A stretch of DNA of 64,000 nucleotides from Mediterraneibacter hominis (GCF_014287475.1 NZ_JACOPF010000001.1:1240001-1304000), one strand, 5' to 3'; shown: positions 7,747 through 17,268, numbered from the stretch's first letter. The notes: generated from the sequence alone by a model not told the origin. Numbers and translations: made by a program.

Positions 7747-9753
7747 CTATATATTCGCAGACTTCATTGTGATTCTTCCTTCCTGTTCTGTCTCTTCTTT
7801 ATCTTCCGTCTGCATTTTGTTTTCCTCTGGTTCTTCAATTCCTTTTACTTCGCGGAAAATCTGCATAAATTCCTTACCGGTGATTGTCTCTTTTTCTATA
7901 AGGAAGTCTGCGATCTTATCCAACGCATCCCTGTTTTCTCTGAGCAGCCTTTTTGCCTCCTCATATGCAGCCTTCAGCATTTTCATCACTTCTGCATCTA
8001 TCTCGGCGGCTGTAGCATCTCCACAGTTTAAGACTGGTCTGCCGTCTAAATATCGGTTCTGTATAGATTCTAGGCCAATTAAGCCGAATTTCTCTGACAT
8101 ACCGTACTGTGTTATCATTGCCCTTGCAATCTTTGTCGCCTTCTCAATGTCATTGGAGGCACCTGTCGTCACCGTATCGAATACAATCTCTTCTGCCGCA
8201 CGGCCTCCGAGAGATACAACTAACATCGCCTCCAGTTCTTTCTTCGTGTTAAGAAATTTTTCTTCCTCCGGAGTCTGCATCACATATCCCAGCGCTCCCA
8301 TTGTTCTGGGCACAATTGTAATTTTCTGTACCGGTTCTGTATTCTTTTGCAGCGCTGTCACAAGTGCATGTCCAACCTCGTGATAGGACACAATCCGACG
8401 TTCTTCTTTGCTCATAATACGGTCTTTCTTTTCTTTGCCTACTAAAACAACCTCTACTGCTTCAAAGAGATCCTTCTGGCTGACTACTTGTCGTCCATGC
8501 TTTACCGCATTGATCGCCGCTTCATTAATCATATTTGCCAAATCAGAACCCACCGCTCCAGATGTCGCCAGTGCAATCGCCTCTAAATCTACTGTCTCAT
8601 CCATCTTTACATCCTTCGCATGTACTTTCAGTACATCGATTCTGCCCTTTAAATCTGGCTTGTCTACAATAATACGCCTGTCAAAACGTCCCGGACGCAG
8701 AAGCGCAGGATCCAGGACTTCCGGACGGTTCGTCGCCGCCAGGAGAAGCAGGCCTTTGTTCGTATCAAATCCGTCCATCTCTGCCAAAAGCTGGTTCAAG
8801 GTCTGCTCTCTTTCATCATTGCCACCCATCATTGTATCTCGCGTCTTACCGATCGCATCAATCTCGTCAATAAATACAATACAGGGTGCCATCTGCTGTG
8901 CCTGTTTAAATAAGTCGCGGACTCTGGACGCGCCTACTCCTACATACATCTCTACGAATGCCGAGCCTGACAGGGAAAAAAACGGAACCTTTGCCTCTCC
9001 GGCAACCGCTTTTGCAAGCAGCGTCTTTCCTGTTCCCGGAGGCCCTACCAAAAGTGCACCCTTTGGCAGCTTTGCTCCAATTCCGGTATATTTTCCTGGA
9101 TTATGCAGAAAATCCACTACTTCCTGAAGAGATTCTTTTGCCTCGTCTTGTCCTGCCACATCCTGGAACGTCACACCGGTTTCTTTTTCCACATAGACCT
9201 TTGCATTACTCTTGCCAATTCCCATCATGCCACCGCCTTTGGATACGCGGCGCATCAAGAAATTAAAGAGAACAACGAGCATCAAAATTGGTATCACCAA
9301 AGTAATAAAAAGCTCGAACAGCATCGAAGAAAGGGTATCTGGAATTTTGGCGCTGAATTTTACACCTGCTTTTTCCAGGCGTTCCGTCAACCCTTCATCA
9401 TTTACCACACCTGTGTAATAGTCCGGATCCTTTTGCCTGTTTTCACTTCCTCTTACGCTTTCCTCCAGTTGATTAACCAGATTACCTGTTCCATTGTCTT
9501 TTTGTGCTTCTTCCTTCTTTGTCTCTTCCTTTAGTGTGATATAAATTCTGGAAGTGTCGATTGTGACTTCTTCTACTTTTTTGTCATCCACCAGTTCCAA
9601 AAATTTATCATAACTGATTTCCTCTGGATTATTATCCTGCATCAGCGAATACAACCCCAGTACTATAAAAGTGACCAGCAGTGTCGTGACGAGAATAACG
9701 CCCCAACCCTGCCGGTTATTCTTGGGATTTTTATTATTATTCTGATTGTCCAT
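7747..9753 (-). CDS. ftsH: ATP-dependent zinc metalloprotease FtsH
   Basis: 668 residues. Membrane-bound AAA+ protease that degrades misfolded membrane proteins and regulators. Two membrane segments (about 17-36 and 145-167) flank an extracytoplasmic domain. The AAA module has Walker A GPPGTGKT (237-244), Walker B CIVFIDEIDAIG (about 291-302) and the second region of homology LLRPGRFDR. The zinc protease motif HEVGH is at 458-462. The C-terminal tail is Glu-rich. GGAGG precedes the ATG. It is single-gene, with its own promoter and terminator. Confidence 0.97.
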   Translation of the reverse strand: MDNQNNNKNPKNNRQGWGVILVTTLLVTFIVLGLYSLMQDNNPEEISYDKFLELVDDKKVEEVTIDTSRIYITLKEETKKEEAQKDNGTGNLVNQLEESVRGSENRQKDPDYYTGVVNDEGLTERLEKAGVKFSAKIPDTLSSMLFELFITLVIPILMLVVLFNFLMRRVSKGGGMMGIGKSNAKVYVEKETGVTFQDVAGQDEAKESLQEVVDFLHNPGKYTGIGAKLPKGALLVGPPGTGKTLLAKAVAGEAKVPFFSLSGSAFVEMYVGVGASRVRDLFKQAQQMAPCIVFIDEIDAIGKTRDTMMGGNDEREQTLNQLLAEMDGFDTNKGLLLLAATNRPEVLDPALLRPGRFDRRIIVDKPDLKGRIDVLKVHAKDVKMDETVDLEAIALATSGAVGSDLANMINEAAINAVKHGRQVVSQKDLFEAVEVVLVGKEKKDRIMSKEERRIVSYHEVGHALVTALQKNTEPVQKITIVPRTMGALGYVMQTPEEEKFLNTKKELEAMLVVSLGGRAAEEIVFDTVTTGASNDIEKATKIARAMITQYGMSEKFGLIGLESIQNRYLDGRPVLNCGDATAAEIDAEVMKMLKAAYEEAKRLLRENRDALDKIADFLIEKETITGKEFMQIFREVKGIEEPEENKMQTEDKEETEQEGRITMKSANI

Positions 9754-9824
9754 TCTTTGCCTCCTAAATACAACTAAAGCAGGGAAAGAACAACGTATGT
9801 CCCTTCTGCTGCAACGCTATTATC

Positions 9825-9853
9825 ATTATAAATACAGGCCACTCATAAATCAA
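9825..9853 (-). promoter_or_regulatory. ftsH promoter
   Basis: Minus strand TTGATT (9848-9853), 17 bases, TATAAT (9825-9830); about 70 bases of leader to the ftsH start. Confidence 0.6.
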
Positions 9854-9872
9854 TAAAAAGATTATGAAAATA

Positions 9873-9902
9873 TTGTAAAACCATACTATTTTATAGTATA
9901 CT
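9873..9902 (+). promoter_or_regulatory. promoter of the UPF0371 gene
   Basis: TTGTAA (9873-9878), 18 bases, TATACT (9897-9902), back to back with the ftsH promoter; 36 bases to the ATG at 9939. Confidence 0.55.
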
Positions 9903-9938
9903 GGTTACGAAATATGTCATGGATTGGGGAATAGAAAA

Positions 9939-11417
9939 ATGAAAATTGGTTTTGATAATGAAAAATATCTGAAAATGCAGTCTGAACATATCCGTCATCG
10001 GATTGACCAGTTTGACAACAAGCTGTACCTGGAATTCGGAGGCAAGCTCTTCGACGACTACCACGCTTCCAGAGTACTTCCTGGTTTTGCCCCGGACAGC
10101 AAGCTGCTTCTTTTAAAGCAGTTAAGTGATCAGGCGGAAATTGTTATCGCTATCAGTGCGAAAGATATAGAAAAAAATAAAATACGTGGTGATCTTGGAA
10201 TTACGTATGATTCCGATGTGCTGCGTCTGATGGACTCCTACAAAGATCAGGGACTGTACGTAAGCAGCGTCGTTATTACCCAGTTTTCCGGTCAGGACGG
10301 AGCTGTCTTATTTAAAAACCATCTGGAAAACCTGGGAATCTCTGTTTATCTGCATTATAATATAAACGGGTATCCTTCCAATATTCCGCTGATTGTCAGC
10401 GATGAAGGCTATGGCAAAAATGAGTATATAAAGACAACTCGTCCTCTCGTCATTGTCACAGCACCGGGACCTGGAAGCGGCAAAATGGCAACCTGCCTTT
10501 CCCAGCTCTATCACGAGCATAAACGCGGAATCCATGCGGGCTATGCCAAATTCGAAACATTTCCTATATGGAATCTGCCTCTCAAGCATCCGGTCAATCT
10601 TGCCTATGAGGCGGCAACCGCTGACTTAAATGATGTCAACATGATCGATCCTTTTCATCTGGAAGCTTACGGGGAAACGACCGTCAATTACAACCGCGAT
10701 GTAGAAATATTTCCTGTATTGAATACCATGTTTGAAAAAATTTATGGTAAAAGTCCTTATAAGTCACCTACCGATATGGGGGTCAATATGGCAGGGAATT
10801 GTATCTGTGACGACGCAGTCTGCCGGGAAGCCTCCTGTCAGGAGATTATCCGCCGTTACTATACCTCTTTAAATTCCTTACTCAAGGGAGCCAGTACAGA
10901 GGAAGAGGCACAGAAAATCGAACTGCTGATGAACCAGGCAGGCATTAACATACAGGATCGCAAAGTCGTAGGGGCAGCACTAAAACGTGCAAAAGAAACC
11001 GGCGGCCCTGCCGCGGCAATGGAGCTGGATGACGGAAGAATTATCACCGGCAAAACGACTAACCTATTAGGAGCTTCCGCCGCTCTCCTGTTAAATGTTT
11101 TAAAAGAGCTTGCCGGGCTGGATCATGAACTCCATATTATCTCTCCGGAATCCATCGAACCGATCCAGAAGCTGAAAGTAGACTACTTGAAAAGCAAAAA
11201 TCCCAGACTCCACACAGATGAAGTCCTGATTGCGCTGTCCACCAGCGCTGCACTGAGTACGGATGCACGTCTTGCCTTAAGACAGCTTCCTAAATTAAAC
11301 GGCTGTCAGGCACATACTTCGGTCATGCTCTCTGATGTGGACATTAAAATTTTCAAGAAACTTGGTGTTCAGCTTACCTGTGAAGCGATCTACGAGACGG
11401 ATCAGATATATCATTAA
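9939..11417 (+). CDS. UPF0371 (DUF1846) family protein
   Basis: 492 residues from ATG 9939 (MKIGFDNEKYLKMQ, the common family start), with GGGGA upstream; a TTG five codons earlier is less likely. The family is widespread in Firmicutes with no established function. A P-loop-like TAPGPGSGKMATCLSQ about one third of the way in suggests nucleotide binding, which is inference. The sequence is intact. An 88-base piece of its 3' part (11188-11275) recurs at 13649-13736 downstream. Confidence 0.9.
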   Translation: MKIGFDNEKYLKMQSEHIRHRIDQFDNKLYLEFGGKLFDDYHASRVLPGFAPDSKLLLLKQLSDQAEIVIAISAKDIEKNKIRGDLGITYDSDVLRLMDSYKDQGLYVSSVVITQFSGQDGAVLFKNHLENLGISVYLHYNINGYPSNIPLIVSDEGYGKNEYIKTTRPLVIVTAPGPGSGKMATCLSQLYHEHKRGIHAGYAKFETFPIWNLPLKHPVNLAYEAATADLNDVNMIDPFHLEAYGETTVNYNRDVEIFPVLNTMFEKIYGKSPYKSPTDMGVNMAGNCICDDAVCREASCQEIIRRYYTSLNSLLKGASTEEEAQKIELLMNQAGINIQDRKVVGAALKRAKETGGPAAAMELDDGRIITGKTTNLLGASAALLLNVLKELAGLDHELHIISPESIEPIQKLKVDYLKSKNPRLHTDEVLIALSTSAALSTDARLALRQLPKLNGCQAHTSVMLSDVDIKIFKKLGVQLTCEAIYETDQIYH

Positions 11418-11465
11418 AAAGAATACTTTCTGTTGATTGACACTTCTCTTTTTACAGGGATCATT

Positions 11466-11510
11466 ACAGGGAGACATGTGACTCGTCGATTCACATGTCT
11501 CCCTGTTTAT
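11466..11510. terminator. terminator after the UPF0371 gene
   Basis: A 16-base perfect stem, ACAGGGAGACATGTGA paired with its complement, nine-base loop, then TTTAT. The T run is short, but the stem is the strongest in this region. It lies between converging genes. Confidence 0.7.
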
Positions 11511-11556
11511 AACTCTCTATTCACCAACAGTCCTCATAAGCTTCGCCTACATTATG

Positions 11557-13173
11557 TTACCGTCTGTGCTTTACATGCTTTTGCTGTTTCTTTTTCAGAA
11601 AAAGGCCCACAGCAGTGCCGAGCAGTCCCACGCTCATAAAAGTAACATACAGAACCAGAGGATTCCTTTCATCACCGGTTCCGGGTATATCCGATTTACC
11701 CGGCTCACCCGGATCTTCGTCATCCTCCCAGTCAGTTCCTGCGGCATGGCCGGCAGACGGAATCTTGACTATTTTTTCATCCGTATAGATTGTTCCTCCA
11801 AACGTCACGCTTGCAGTGAAAACCGTTTTGCCGTCCTCCGTGCAGGTCGGTTGTGTCGTCCGACTGGTTATGCTTACTTCCGGAGTCTGAATATGGTTCG
11901 CATCATTCTTGCAAATGAAAGCTGCCGTTGCTGTTTTTCCGTCATCCGACCAGTTCCAGACAGGTCCGCCCCAGGCATGGCCTATGGCTTCCACTACTGT
12001 CCCCTCCTCGTCGGTCTCCGTCTTGCCGTCTGCATCAAGAAAATAGTTCCTGCAATCCGCACAGCGCCAATACGCAGCATTGCCATCCTCTTCGCAGGCA
12101 GGCGCTTTCGCTTCAACATAATCGGTCAGGCTATGCACATCTTCTTTTATCTTATCCCCTGGCCAATTGTTGTCTGCTATGTAACCGGAAGCCGTACATG
12201 GCACATGAATAGCAGTGAGCGCATCACACCTTAGGAACACATATACACCTCCCAGGCTGGGAGCCGTTCTGCTTTTAAAGGTCATACTGGTCAGATTATT
12301 GCAGTCCGCAAATGCATACTCCCCAATGGCAGTGACGCTGGACGGAATTTCTATGCTCTTTAAGCCGCTGGAACTAAATGCATTGTTTACAATAGTGGTG
12401 AGCCGGCTGTCATCTGCAAAAGTTACGGTCTCCAGGTTATCGCAATCCGTAAATGCATACTCCCCAATGGTGGTGACACTGGACGGGATTTTTATGCTCT
12501 TTAAGCCGCTGTTCCTAAATGCATTGTTTACAATAGTGGTGAGCCGGCTGTCATCTGCAAAAGTTACGGTCTCCAGGTTATCGCAATCCCTAAATGCATA
12601 CTCCCCAATGGCAGTGACACTGGACGGGATTTTTATGCTCTTTAAGCCGCTGGAACTAAATGCATTGTTTACAATAGTGGTGAGCCGGCTGTCATCTGCA
12701 AAAGTCACGGTCTCCAAGGAAGAAGTATTTAGAAATGCCTCCTTCTCAATGGTGGTGACGCTGGACGGGATTTCTATACTTTTTAATCCGCTGGCTTGAA
12801 ACGCATATTTTCCAATGGTGGTGAGCTGGCTGTCATCTGCAAAAATTACAGTCTCCAGGTTATCGCAGAGAAAAAATGCAAAGCTTCCAATGGTAGTGAC
12901 ACTGGCTGGAATTTCTATGCTATTTAATCCGCTGGAACTAAATGCTCTTTCTCCAATGGCGATGACTGGCTTGCCGTTTATCCCGCCCGGAATTATAACG
13001 CTTGTTTCGTTTCCGTTATAACCGGTTATCGTTACGCTCGCGCCGTCTTCTACATATTTCCAGCCCTCGGCTGTGGTTCTTTCCGCTGCAAGTACTGTTA
13101 CGGGCGCTATTGCCAGGCACATCACACAGCAGAACAGCAGGCTTAACAATATTTTGCCCCTTTTGACTATCAT
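11557..13173 (-). CDS. leucine-rich-repeat surface protein with IPGTG anchor motif
   Basis: 538 residues. An N-terminal signal peptide (hydrophobic core about 8-24, likely cleaved after VLA near 29) precedes BspA-type LRR units (SIEIPSSVTTIGEYAF / LETVTFADDSRLTTI) to about residue 290, a Cys-containing region, and a tail ending in IPGTG (496-500), a membrane helix (504-526) and a Lys/Arg-rich end. The tail fits a sortase substrate attached to the wall. BspA-type LRR proteins often bind host or other surface ligands; the ligand here is unknown. Near-identical 141-base units inside the gene suggest recent expansion. AAAGGAAAAGAG precedes the ATG. It appears inserted between genes whose fragments are duplicated beside it. 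Confidence 0.88.
   Translation of the reverse strand: MIVKRGKILLSLLFCCVMCLAIAPVTVLAAERTTAEGWKYVEDGASVTITGYNGNETSVIIPGGINGKPVIAIGERAFSSSGLNSIEIPASVTTIGSFAFFLCDNLETVIFADDSQLTTIGKYAFQASGLKSIEIPSSVTTIEKEAFLNTSSLETVTFADDSRLTTIVNNAFSSSGLKSIKIPSSVTAIGEYAFRDCDNLETVTFADDSRLTTIVNNAFRNSGLKSIKIPSSVTTIGEYAFTDCDNLETVTFADDSRLTTIVNNAFSSSGLKSIEIPSSVTAIGEYAFADCNNLTSMTFKSRTAPSLGGVYVFLRCDALTAIHVPCTASGYIADNNWPGDKIKEDVHSLTDYVEAKAPACEEDGNAAYWRCADCRNYFLDADGKTETDEEGTVVEAIGHAWGGPVWNWSDDGKTATAAFICKNDANHIQTPEVSITSRTTQPTCTEDGKTVFTASVTFGGTIYTDEKIVKIPSAGHAAGTDWEDDEDPGEPGKSDIPGTGDERNPLVLYVTFMSVGLLGTAVGLFLKKKQQKHVKHRR
12311..12890 (-). repeat. tandem 141-base LRR coding repeat
   Basis: The landmark AATGCATACT (or close variants) recurs at 12311, 12452, 12593, 12734 and 12875, exactly 141 bases (47 codons, two LRR turns) apart. 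The first three units are almost identical at DNA level and the outer ones more diverged, which is the pattern of recent unequal exchange in the middle of the array. Confidence 0.88.
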
Positions 13174-13302
13174 ACTATCTCTTTTCCTTTCTACTGTTAT
13201 AACAAGTTACGAATCGTAATAGAGGAAAGTTTCCTTTCCAACTCGTTGTGCAAGACACATCCAGAACCAACCTCACACAGACATTGGATTGTTTCTGGAC
13301 CG

Positions 13303-13358
13303 AAAAAAGGCGCGTCCCGTCCGTGATAATCCCTGCACGGGCGCAACGCGCCTATTTT
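13303..13358. terminator. large bidirectional terminator-like hairpin
   Basis: GGCGCGT (13309-13315) pairs with ACGCGCC (13346-13352), and the inner CCCGT with ACGGG. Six A lie to the left, and TATTTTT to the right. It separates the CTGT microsatellite from the surface-protein gene's upstream region. Confidence 0.65.
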
Positions 13359-13387
13359 TGCGAATATATAAAAAAGGACCGACTTTA

Positions 13388-13465
<78 letters not shown>

Positions 13466-13580
13466 CAATTATGAACGGCTTTGGCATAAAAGTCAACTCC
13501 CTTTCTGTCAATTTTGCACACATTTTGTGAAACACCTTTATTATATCAGATTCGTGTGAAATATACCAGCTTTCATTTTG

Positions 13581-13648
13581 TCATTCCTGTGCCTGCCGTT
13601 TGATTTCCTGTTCTGCAAACAGCGCTTCTGCCACTCTCCTCATATGCC
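13581..13648 (-). pseudogene. 3' fragment copied from the neighbouring dus gene
   Basis: Read leftward it encodes EALFAEQEIKRQAQE then TGA, against EALFTEQEIRRQIQ and stop at the end of the intact Dus gene (14320). The upstream part (AYEE) is in another frame because of a one-base difference. It has the same orientation as its source, about 740 bases away. It is a diverged remnant, not a functional gene. Confidence 0.75.
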
Positions 13649-13736
13649 TGAAAAGCAAAAATCCCAGACTCCACACAGATGAAGTTCTGATTGTGCTGTA
13701 CATCAGCGCCGCACTGAGTACGGATGCACGTCTTGC
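13649..13736 (+). pseudogene. 88-base fragment duplicated from the UPF0371 gene
   Basis: 13649-13736 matches 11188-11275 with five differences in 88 bases (about 94%), same orientation, offset 2461. It abuts the Dus-derived fragment on its left and the stop codon of the PAP2 gene on its right. The shared TGAAAA at the left join looks like a microhomology junction. Confidence 0.9.
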
Positions 13737-14288
13737 TTATTTCCTTGTCTTTCTCTTTTTTTCCATTATAAATTCTATCAGCTTCCATGCCGCCCATCCT
13801 GAAAAAATCCCAATCAACGTTCCTGCCATCACATCCGTAGGATAATGTACGCCTACATATAATCTGGACAACGCTATAAGCCCGGCAAAAACAAGCGCAC
13901 AGATACCATATTTCCCGGGTATTGTTCTATACAGTGCTGTCGCCCCGGCAAATGCCGCACAGGCATGTCCTGAAGGGAACGAAAAATCATGTTGGCGTTC
14001 AATCAGCAGATGGAGTCCTTCGATCACTTCATAGGGACGTATTCGTCCTGTTACATTTTTGAGAATCACATTCGTTATAACCGCGCCAAATATAAGAGCA
14101 AGTAAAACCGCAGCCCCTGCCTTCCTGGTTCTTTTAAAAATCAAAAGCAGCACGCCTATTAATATCCAAATAAATCCGCTGTCTCCTAAATGAGTCACTG
14201 TACTCCAAAATCCATTCATCCAGTCCCTGCGAAGATATTCCTGTATAAACAGAAGAATATTTTCGTCTATCTGTATTAATACTTCCAT
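13737..14288 (-). CDS. PAP2 family membrane phosphatase
   Basis: 183 residues with about five membrane segments. It has all three acid-phosphatase motifs of the family: KNVTGRIRP, FPSGH and SRLYVGVHYPTD. It probably dephosphorylates a lipid pyrophosphate (undecaprenyl pyrophosphate) or phosphatidate at the membrane; which one cannot be told. GAGGAAG precedes the ATG. Its stop codon lies at the very edge of the duplicated fragments, so its last codons (KKRKTRK) mark the rearrangement boundary. Downstream of dus, same strand, 31 bases apart. Confidence 0.9.
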   Translation of the reverse strand: MEVLIQIDENILLFIQEYLRRDWMNGFWSTVTHLGDSGFIWILIGVLLLIFKRTRKAGAAVLLALIFGAVITNVILKNVTGRIRPYEVIEGLHLLIERQHDFSFPSGHACAAFAGATALYRTIPGKYGICALVFAGLIALSRLYVGVHYPTDVMAGTLIGIFSGWAAWKLIEFIMEKKRKTRK

Positions 14289-14319
14289 CTTACTTCCTCA
14301 CTGTTCAAAATTTCCTATG

Positions 14320-15267
14320 TCACTGTATCTGGCGTCTGATTTCTTGTTCTGTGAACAACGCTTCCACCGCCTCCTCATATGCATGAAAATATACAGATTT
14401 TTTTATCTTTTTTGCATACTTTTTTGAATCTGTAAATAAAGGAGCAAGATATGTCCACAGCTCCTTCATTTTAAAAAGTACCGTTTTTTCTCCGAACAAG
14501 ACTTCCTGATAATTTGTATATATCTGATCGTGGAATTGCCTTAGCTCCTCTTTATCCAGATATTTTCCTCCCTGCACTTCCCGCATTAGCGAGGGATTCA
14601 TAAGAATACCCCTGCCGCACATCATACACTCTAACTCTGGAAACTGCTTTCTTATTCTCCGTACATCCTCCTTAGTAAAAACATCTCCATTATAGCATAT
14701 TTTATTCTGCCTTTCTGTCCATGCTTTTTCAAATGCCGCTATATCCGGCTTATTTCTGTAAAAATCTCTCTGCACTCTCGGATGTATAATCAGCTCTTCC
14801 ATAGGATATTGATTGTAAATTTTAAGAAGCTCTGCAAATTCTTCTGAAGTTTCTACTCCAAGTCTTGTTTTAATAGAAATTTTCAGCGGGCAGCTGCAAA
14901 AAATCCGTTCCAAAAACTGCTGAAGCTTCTCCGGAAATCCCAAAAATCCAGCTCCCCTCCCTTTTGTCACCACAGTGCGGGAAGGACAGCCTAAATTTAA
15001 ATTCACTTCTTCATATCCATATTCTGCTAAACGTTTTGCAGTACTTAAAAAATCTTCTGCGGAATTTGTAAGTATCTGCGGAACCGCATACATTCCCTCA
15101 TTATGTTCAGGAAGAAGATCCTGCTTCTCCCTCGCACTGAAATGCCCTTTCTGATTCGGGCTGATAAACGGAATAAAATATTTGTCAAATCCTCCAAAAC
15201 AGTCATGTACCGCATTCCTGAATATATACCCTGTAATCCCCTCCAGCGGAGCCAGATAAAATTGCAT
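14320..15267 (-). CDS. tRNA-dihydrouridine synthase family protein
   Basis: 315 residues, FMN-dependent TIM barrel reducing uridine to dihydrouridine in tRNA. Family blocks are LAPLEGITGYIFRN at the N-terminus, NLNLGCPSRTVVTKGRGAGF with the catalytic Cys, ISIKTRLG, LIIHPRVQRDFY, YNGDVFTKED and CGRGILMNPSL. The C-terminal helical part is present. It starts one base after the MATE gene stop with GGAGAA overlapping that gene's end, so the two are translationally coupled. The 3' end has been copied in part to 13581-13648. Confidence 0.9.
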   Translation of the reverse strand: MQFYLAPLEGITGYIFRNAVHDCFGGFDKYFIPFISPNQKGHFSAREKQDLLPEHNEGMYAVPQILTNSAEDFLSTAKRLAEYGYEEVNLNLGCPSRTVVTKGRGAGFLGFPEKLQQFLERIFCSCPLKISIKTRLGVETSEEFAELLKIYNQYPMEELIIHPRVQRDFYRNKPDIAAFEKAWTERQNKICYNGDVFTKEDVRRIRKQFPELECMMCGRGILMNPSLMREVQGGKYLDKEELRQFHDQIYTNYQEVLFGEKTVLFKMKELWTYLAPLFTDSKKYAKKIKKSVYFHAYEEAVEALFTEQEIRRQIQ

Positions 15268-15268
15268 C

Positions 15269-16648
15269 TTATTCTCCTTTCCTAAACGGGAAATATGTTC
15301 CGCCGTCTAGTTTCTTCATCAAAATACATGCCACCACAGCAGCCAGCAATTCTGCCGCCGGAAAGCTTATCCAGATTCCCGCCGCCCCGATAAAACCGGA
15401 CAGTGCAAACCCCAGAGGCAGAATAATAACCAACTGCCTGAGTAAAGAGATAATAAGAGACTGTATTCCTTTTCCAACCGCCTCAAATACACCGCATGCG
15501 ATAATTCCTACAGAAGATACTAAAAACCCTAAGGATATCAGTCGAAGCGCCAGTGTACCGGCGCTTAAAAGCTCTGCGTCTGCCTGGAACATTCCCAGAA
15601 TCATTTTCGGGAATCCTAAAGATAAAATCGTGCCAATGAGCATGAGCACTGCCGCTGCAAAGAGACTGTAACGAATCGTCGTCTTTACCCTCTTAATTTT
15701 TCCAGCGCCATAGTTATAGCCAATAATCGGCCGCATTCCCTGCACAATTCCATTTGCCGGCATGTAGATAAATGTCTGGAGCTTGAAATAAATGCCGAGT
15801 ACCGCCACATATACTTCTGACATACCCGCTAAAATTCCATTGAGCCCTCCTACTAAAATGGACGGCATTGTCATCATCAAAGAGGACGGAATGCCTACCG
15901 CATAAATCTGTTTGATCAATTTCCGGTCAAATCGTATGTACTTAGGATGGATCACAACGCCAGGGTTCTTTTTCAGATATACAATAATATAAAGCAAAAA
16001 GGCACTGATCTGCCCAATCACTGTGGCGACTGCTGCGCCCTTAACACCCATTTCAGGAAAGCCGAACATTCCAAAAATCAGAATCGGGTCCAGAATAATA
16101 TTGATAATGCAGCCAGCGCCTAGAAGAAACATCGTTGTTTTCATGGCTCCTACACCCTGATAGATTTTTTCCATCGCTACTTGTAAAAGTGCCCCGAATG
16201 AGACGCACAGCACAATATATGTATAGTCACACGCTTGTGCAAATACCGCTTCCTCCTGTGTGAAAAGACTTAAAAATGGTTTTGTAATTAGTATTCCCGC
16301 AATCACGAACAGAATACAGTGAATCCCCGTAAGCAATATCCCCATTGTCGCGGCCTGATTTGCTCTCTGCTGGTTTTTTTCACCCAGGCTGATAGACAGG
16401 ACAGAACTAATACCTACTCCTATCCCAACTGCAACAGAAACTACAATATTCTGAAGAGGGTATGCCAGAGAAACTGCCGTAAGTGCCTGCGTCCCCAGCC
16501 TTGACACATAGATACTGTCTACAATATTATACAGAGACTGTACCAGCATCGAGAGCATCATTGGGAGAGACATTCCCATCAAAAGCGGAAATATGTCTTT
16601 CGTACCCATTTTATTGTGATCTTCTTCTTTTTTTATCTCTGCTGCCAT
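15269..16648 (-). CDS. MATE family multidrug/cation efflux protein
   Basis: 459 residues from ATG 16648, where AAGGAG is well placed; a longer open frame of 24 codons upstream has no ribosome site. Twelve membrane segments are expected, with two homologous halves; LLMGMSLPMMLSMLVQSLYNIVDSIYVSRLG opens the first. MATE proteins export organic cations using Na+ or H+. Substrate unknown. Co-transcribed with the downstream dus gene. Confidence 0.9.
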   Translation of the reverse strand: MAAEIKKEEDHNKMGTKDIFPLLMGMSLPMMLSMLVQSLYNIVDSIYVSRLGTQALTAVSLAYPLQNIVVSVAVGIGVGISSVLSISLGEKNQQRANQAATMGILLTGIHCILFVIAGILITKPFLSLFTQEEAVFAQACDYTYIVLCVSFGALLQVAMEKIYQGVGAMKTTMFLLGAGCIINIILDPILIFGMFGFPEMGVKGAAVATVIGQISAFLLYIIVYLKKNPGVVIHPKYIRFDRKLIKQIYAVGIPSSLMMTMPSILVGGLNGILAGMSEVYVAVLGIYFKLQTFIYMPANGIVQGMRPIIGYNYGAGKIKRVKTTIRYSLFAAAVLMLIGTILSLGFPKMILGMFQADAELLSAGTLALRLISLGFLVSSVGIIACGVFEAVGKGIQSLIISLLRQLVIILPLGFALSGFIGAAGIWISFPAAELLAAVVACILMKKLDGGTYFPFRKGE

Positions 16649-16881
16649 ATCTATCCACTCCTTTACCTCAACAGAGTACAAAATTCCTGAATCATAACAA
16701 AGTGGGCAAGCCCACTTCAACTCCCCCGCCCCTCACTCTCTTGAGGGACTTGTCCACTTTGCGCGCCGCCGCAATACCGCAAAGCGGTAAAATTTCCTTA
16801 TTGCGGCGTGCGCAGTCTCCGCTGCCGCTTCGGTCGGTGCTAAACGCGTGCCACTGGCACGCAGCACCCCGCCCGAAGGGC

Positions 16882-16927
16882 TTTTTATATAATAGGAAAT
16901 TTATCAAAATTTCCTATTATATAAAAA
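16882..16927. repeat. perfect 21-base inverted repeat with 4-base loop
   Basis: Left arm 16882-16902 begins TTTTTATATAATAGG and right arm 16907-16927 is its exact complement; the loop is ATCA. The arms begin and end in T and A runs, so it may act as a two-way terminator or be the end of a miniature mobile or REP-like element. Confidence 0.9.
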
Positions 16928-16928
16928 A

Positions 16929-16971
16929 CCATGTAGTCTTTGTTTTCCCATAAAACAAACAGGCTACATGG
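16929..16971. repeat. second long hairpin
   Basis: CCATGTAG / CTACATGG outer arms and TTTGTTTT / AAAACAAA inner arms, separated by small bulges. It lies immediately beside the 21-base inverted repeat. Confidence 0.75.
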
Positions 16972-17128
16972 AATGATATTGGTATTGCCGACCCTGTATA
17001 TTCTCTTTTCTTCCATTGCAATTCTTTTTTCAACCTATGGTAGGATAGCATACAGCCCCTTCCCTGTCAAGTCTCCGTTGTTTTTTACTTCATCTGCCCT
17101 CTTTCCTCTCGCCAAAAACTCCGGCTGC

Positions 17129-17157
17129 TTGTACATTTTATCTATTTATGCTAAGAT
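17129..17157 (+). promoter_or_regulatory. promoter of the ABC exporter gene
   Basis: TTGTAC (17129-17134), 17 bases, TAAGAT (17152-17157); about 105 bases before the TTG start. Confidence 0.5.
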
Positions 17158-17268
17158 TGTTGTGGTTTCTCAAAGTTTCCGGCTTTTTGCCGTACGGAAG
17201 TCAAATATCCATGCTGGCCTGGCCGCCTGGCTCGTTGCCCGCGGGAATGAAAAGAAAGGAGAATTCTA

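Larger units (their letters stand above)
16649..17128. other. gene-free region with several inverted repeats
   Basis: No credible gene. It contains a perfect AAGTGGGC / GCCCACTT hairpin near 16700-16717, a G+C-rich patch (about 16760-16880) with CCGCAATACCGCAAAGCGG and GCGTGCCACTGGCACGC palindromes, and the two long hairpins listed separately. The G+C-rich block followed by a long A+T hairpin looks like a dispersed non-coding element rather than leader DNA. Confidence 0.5.
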
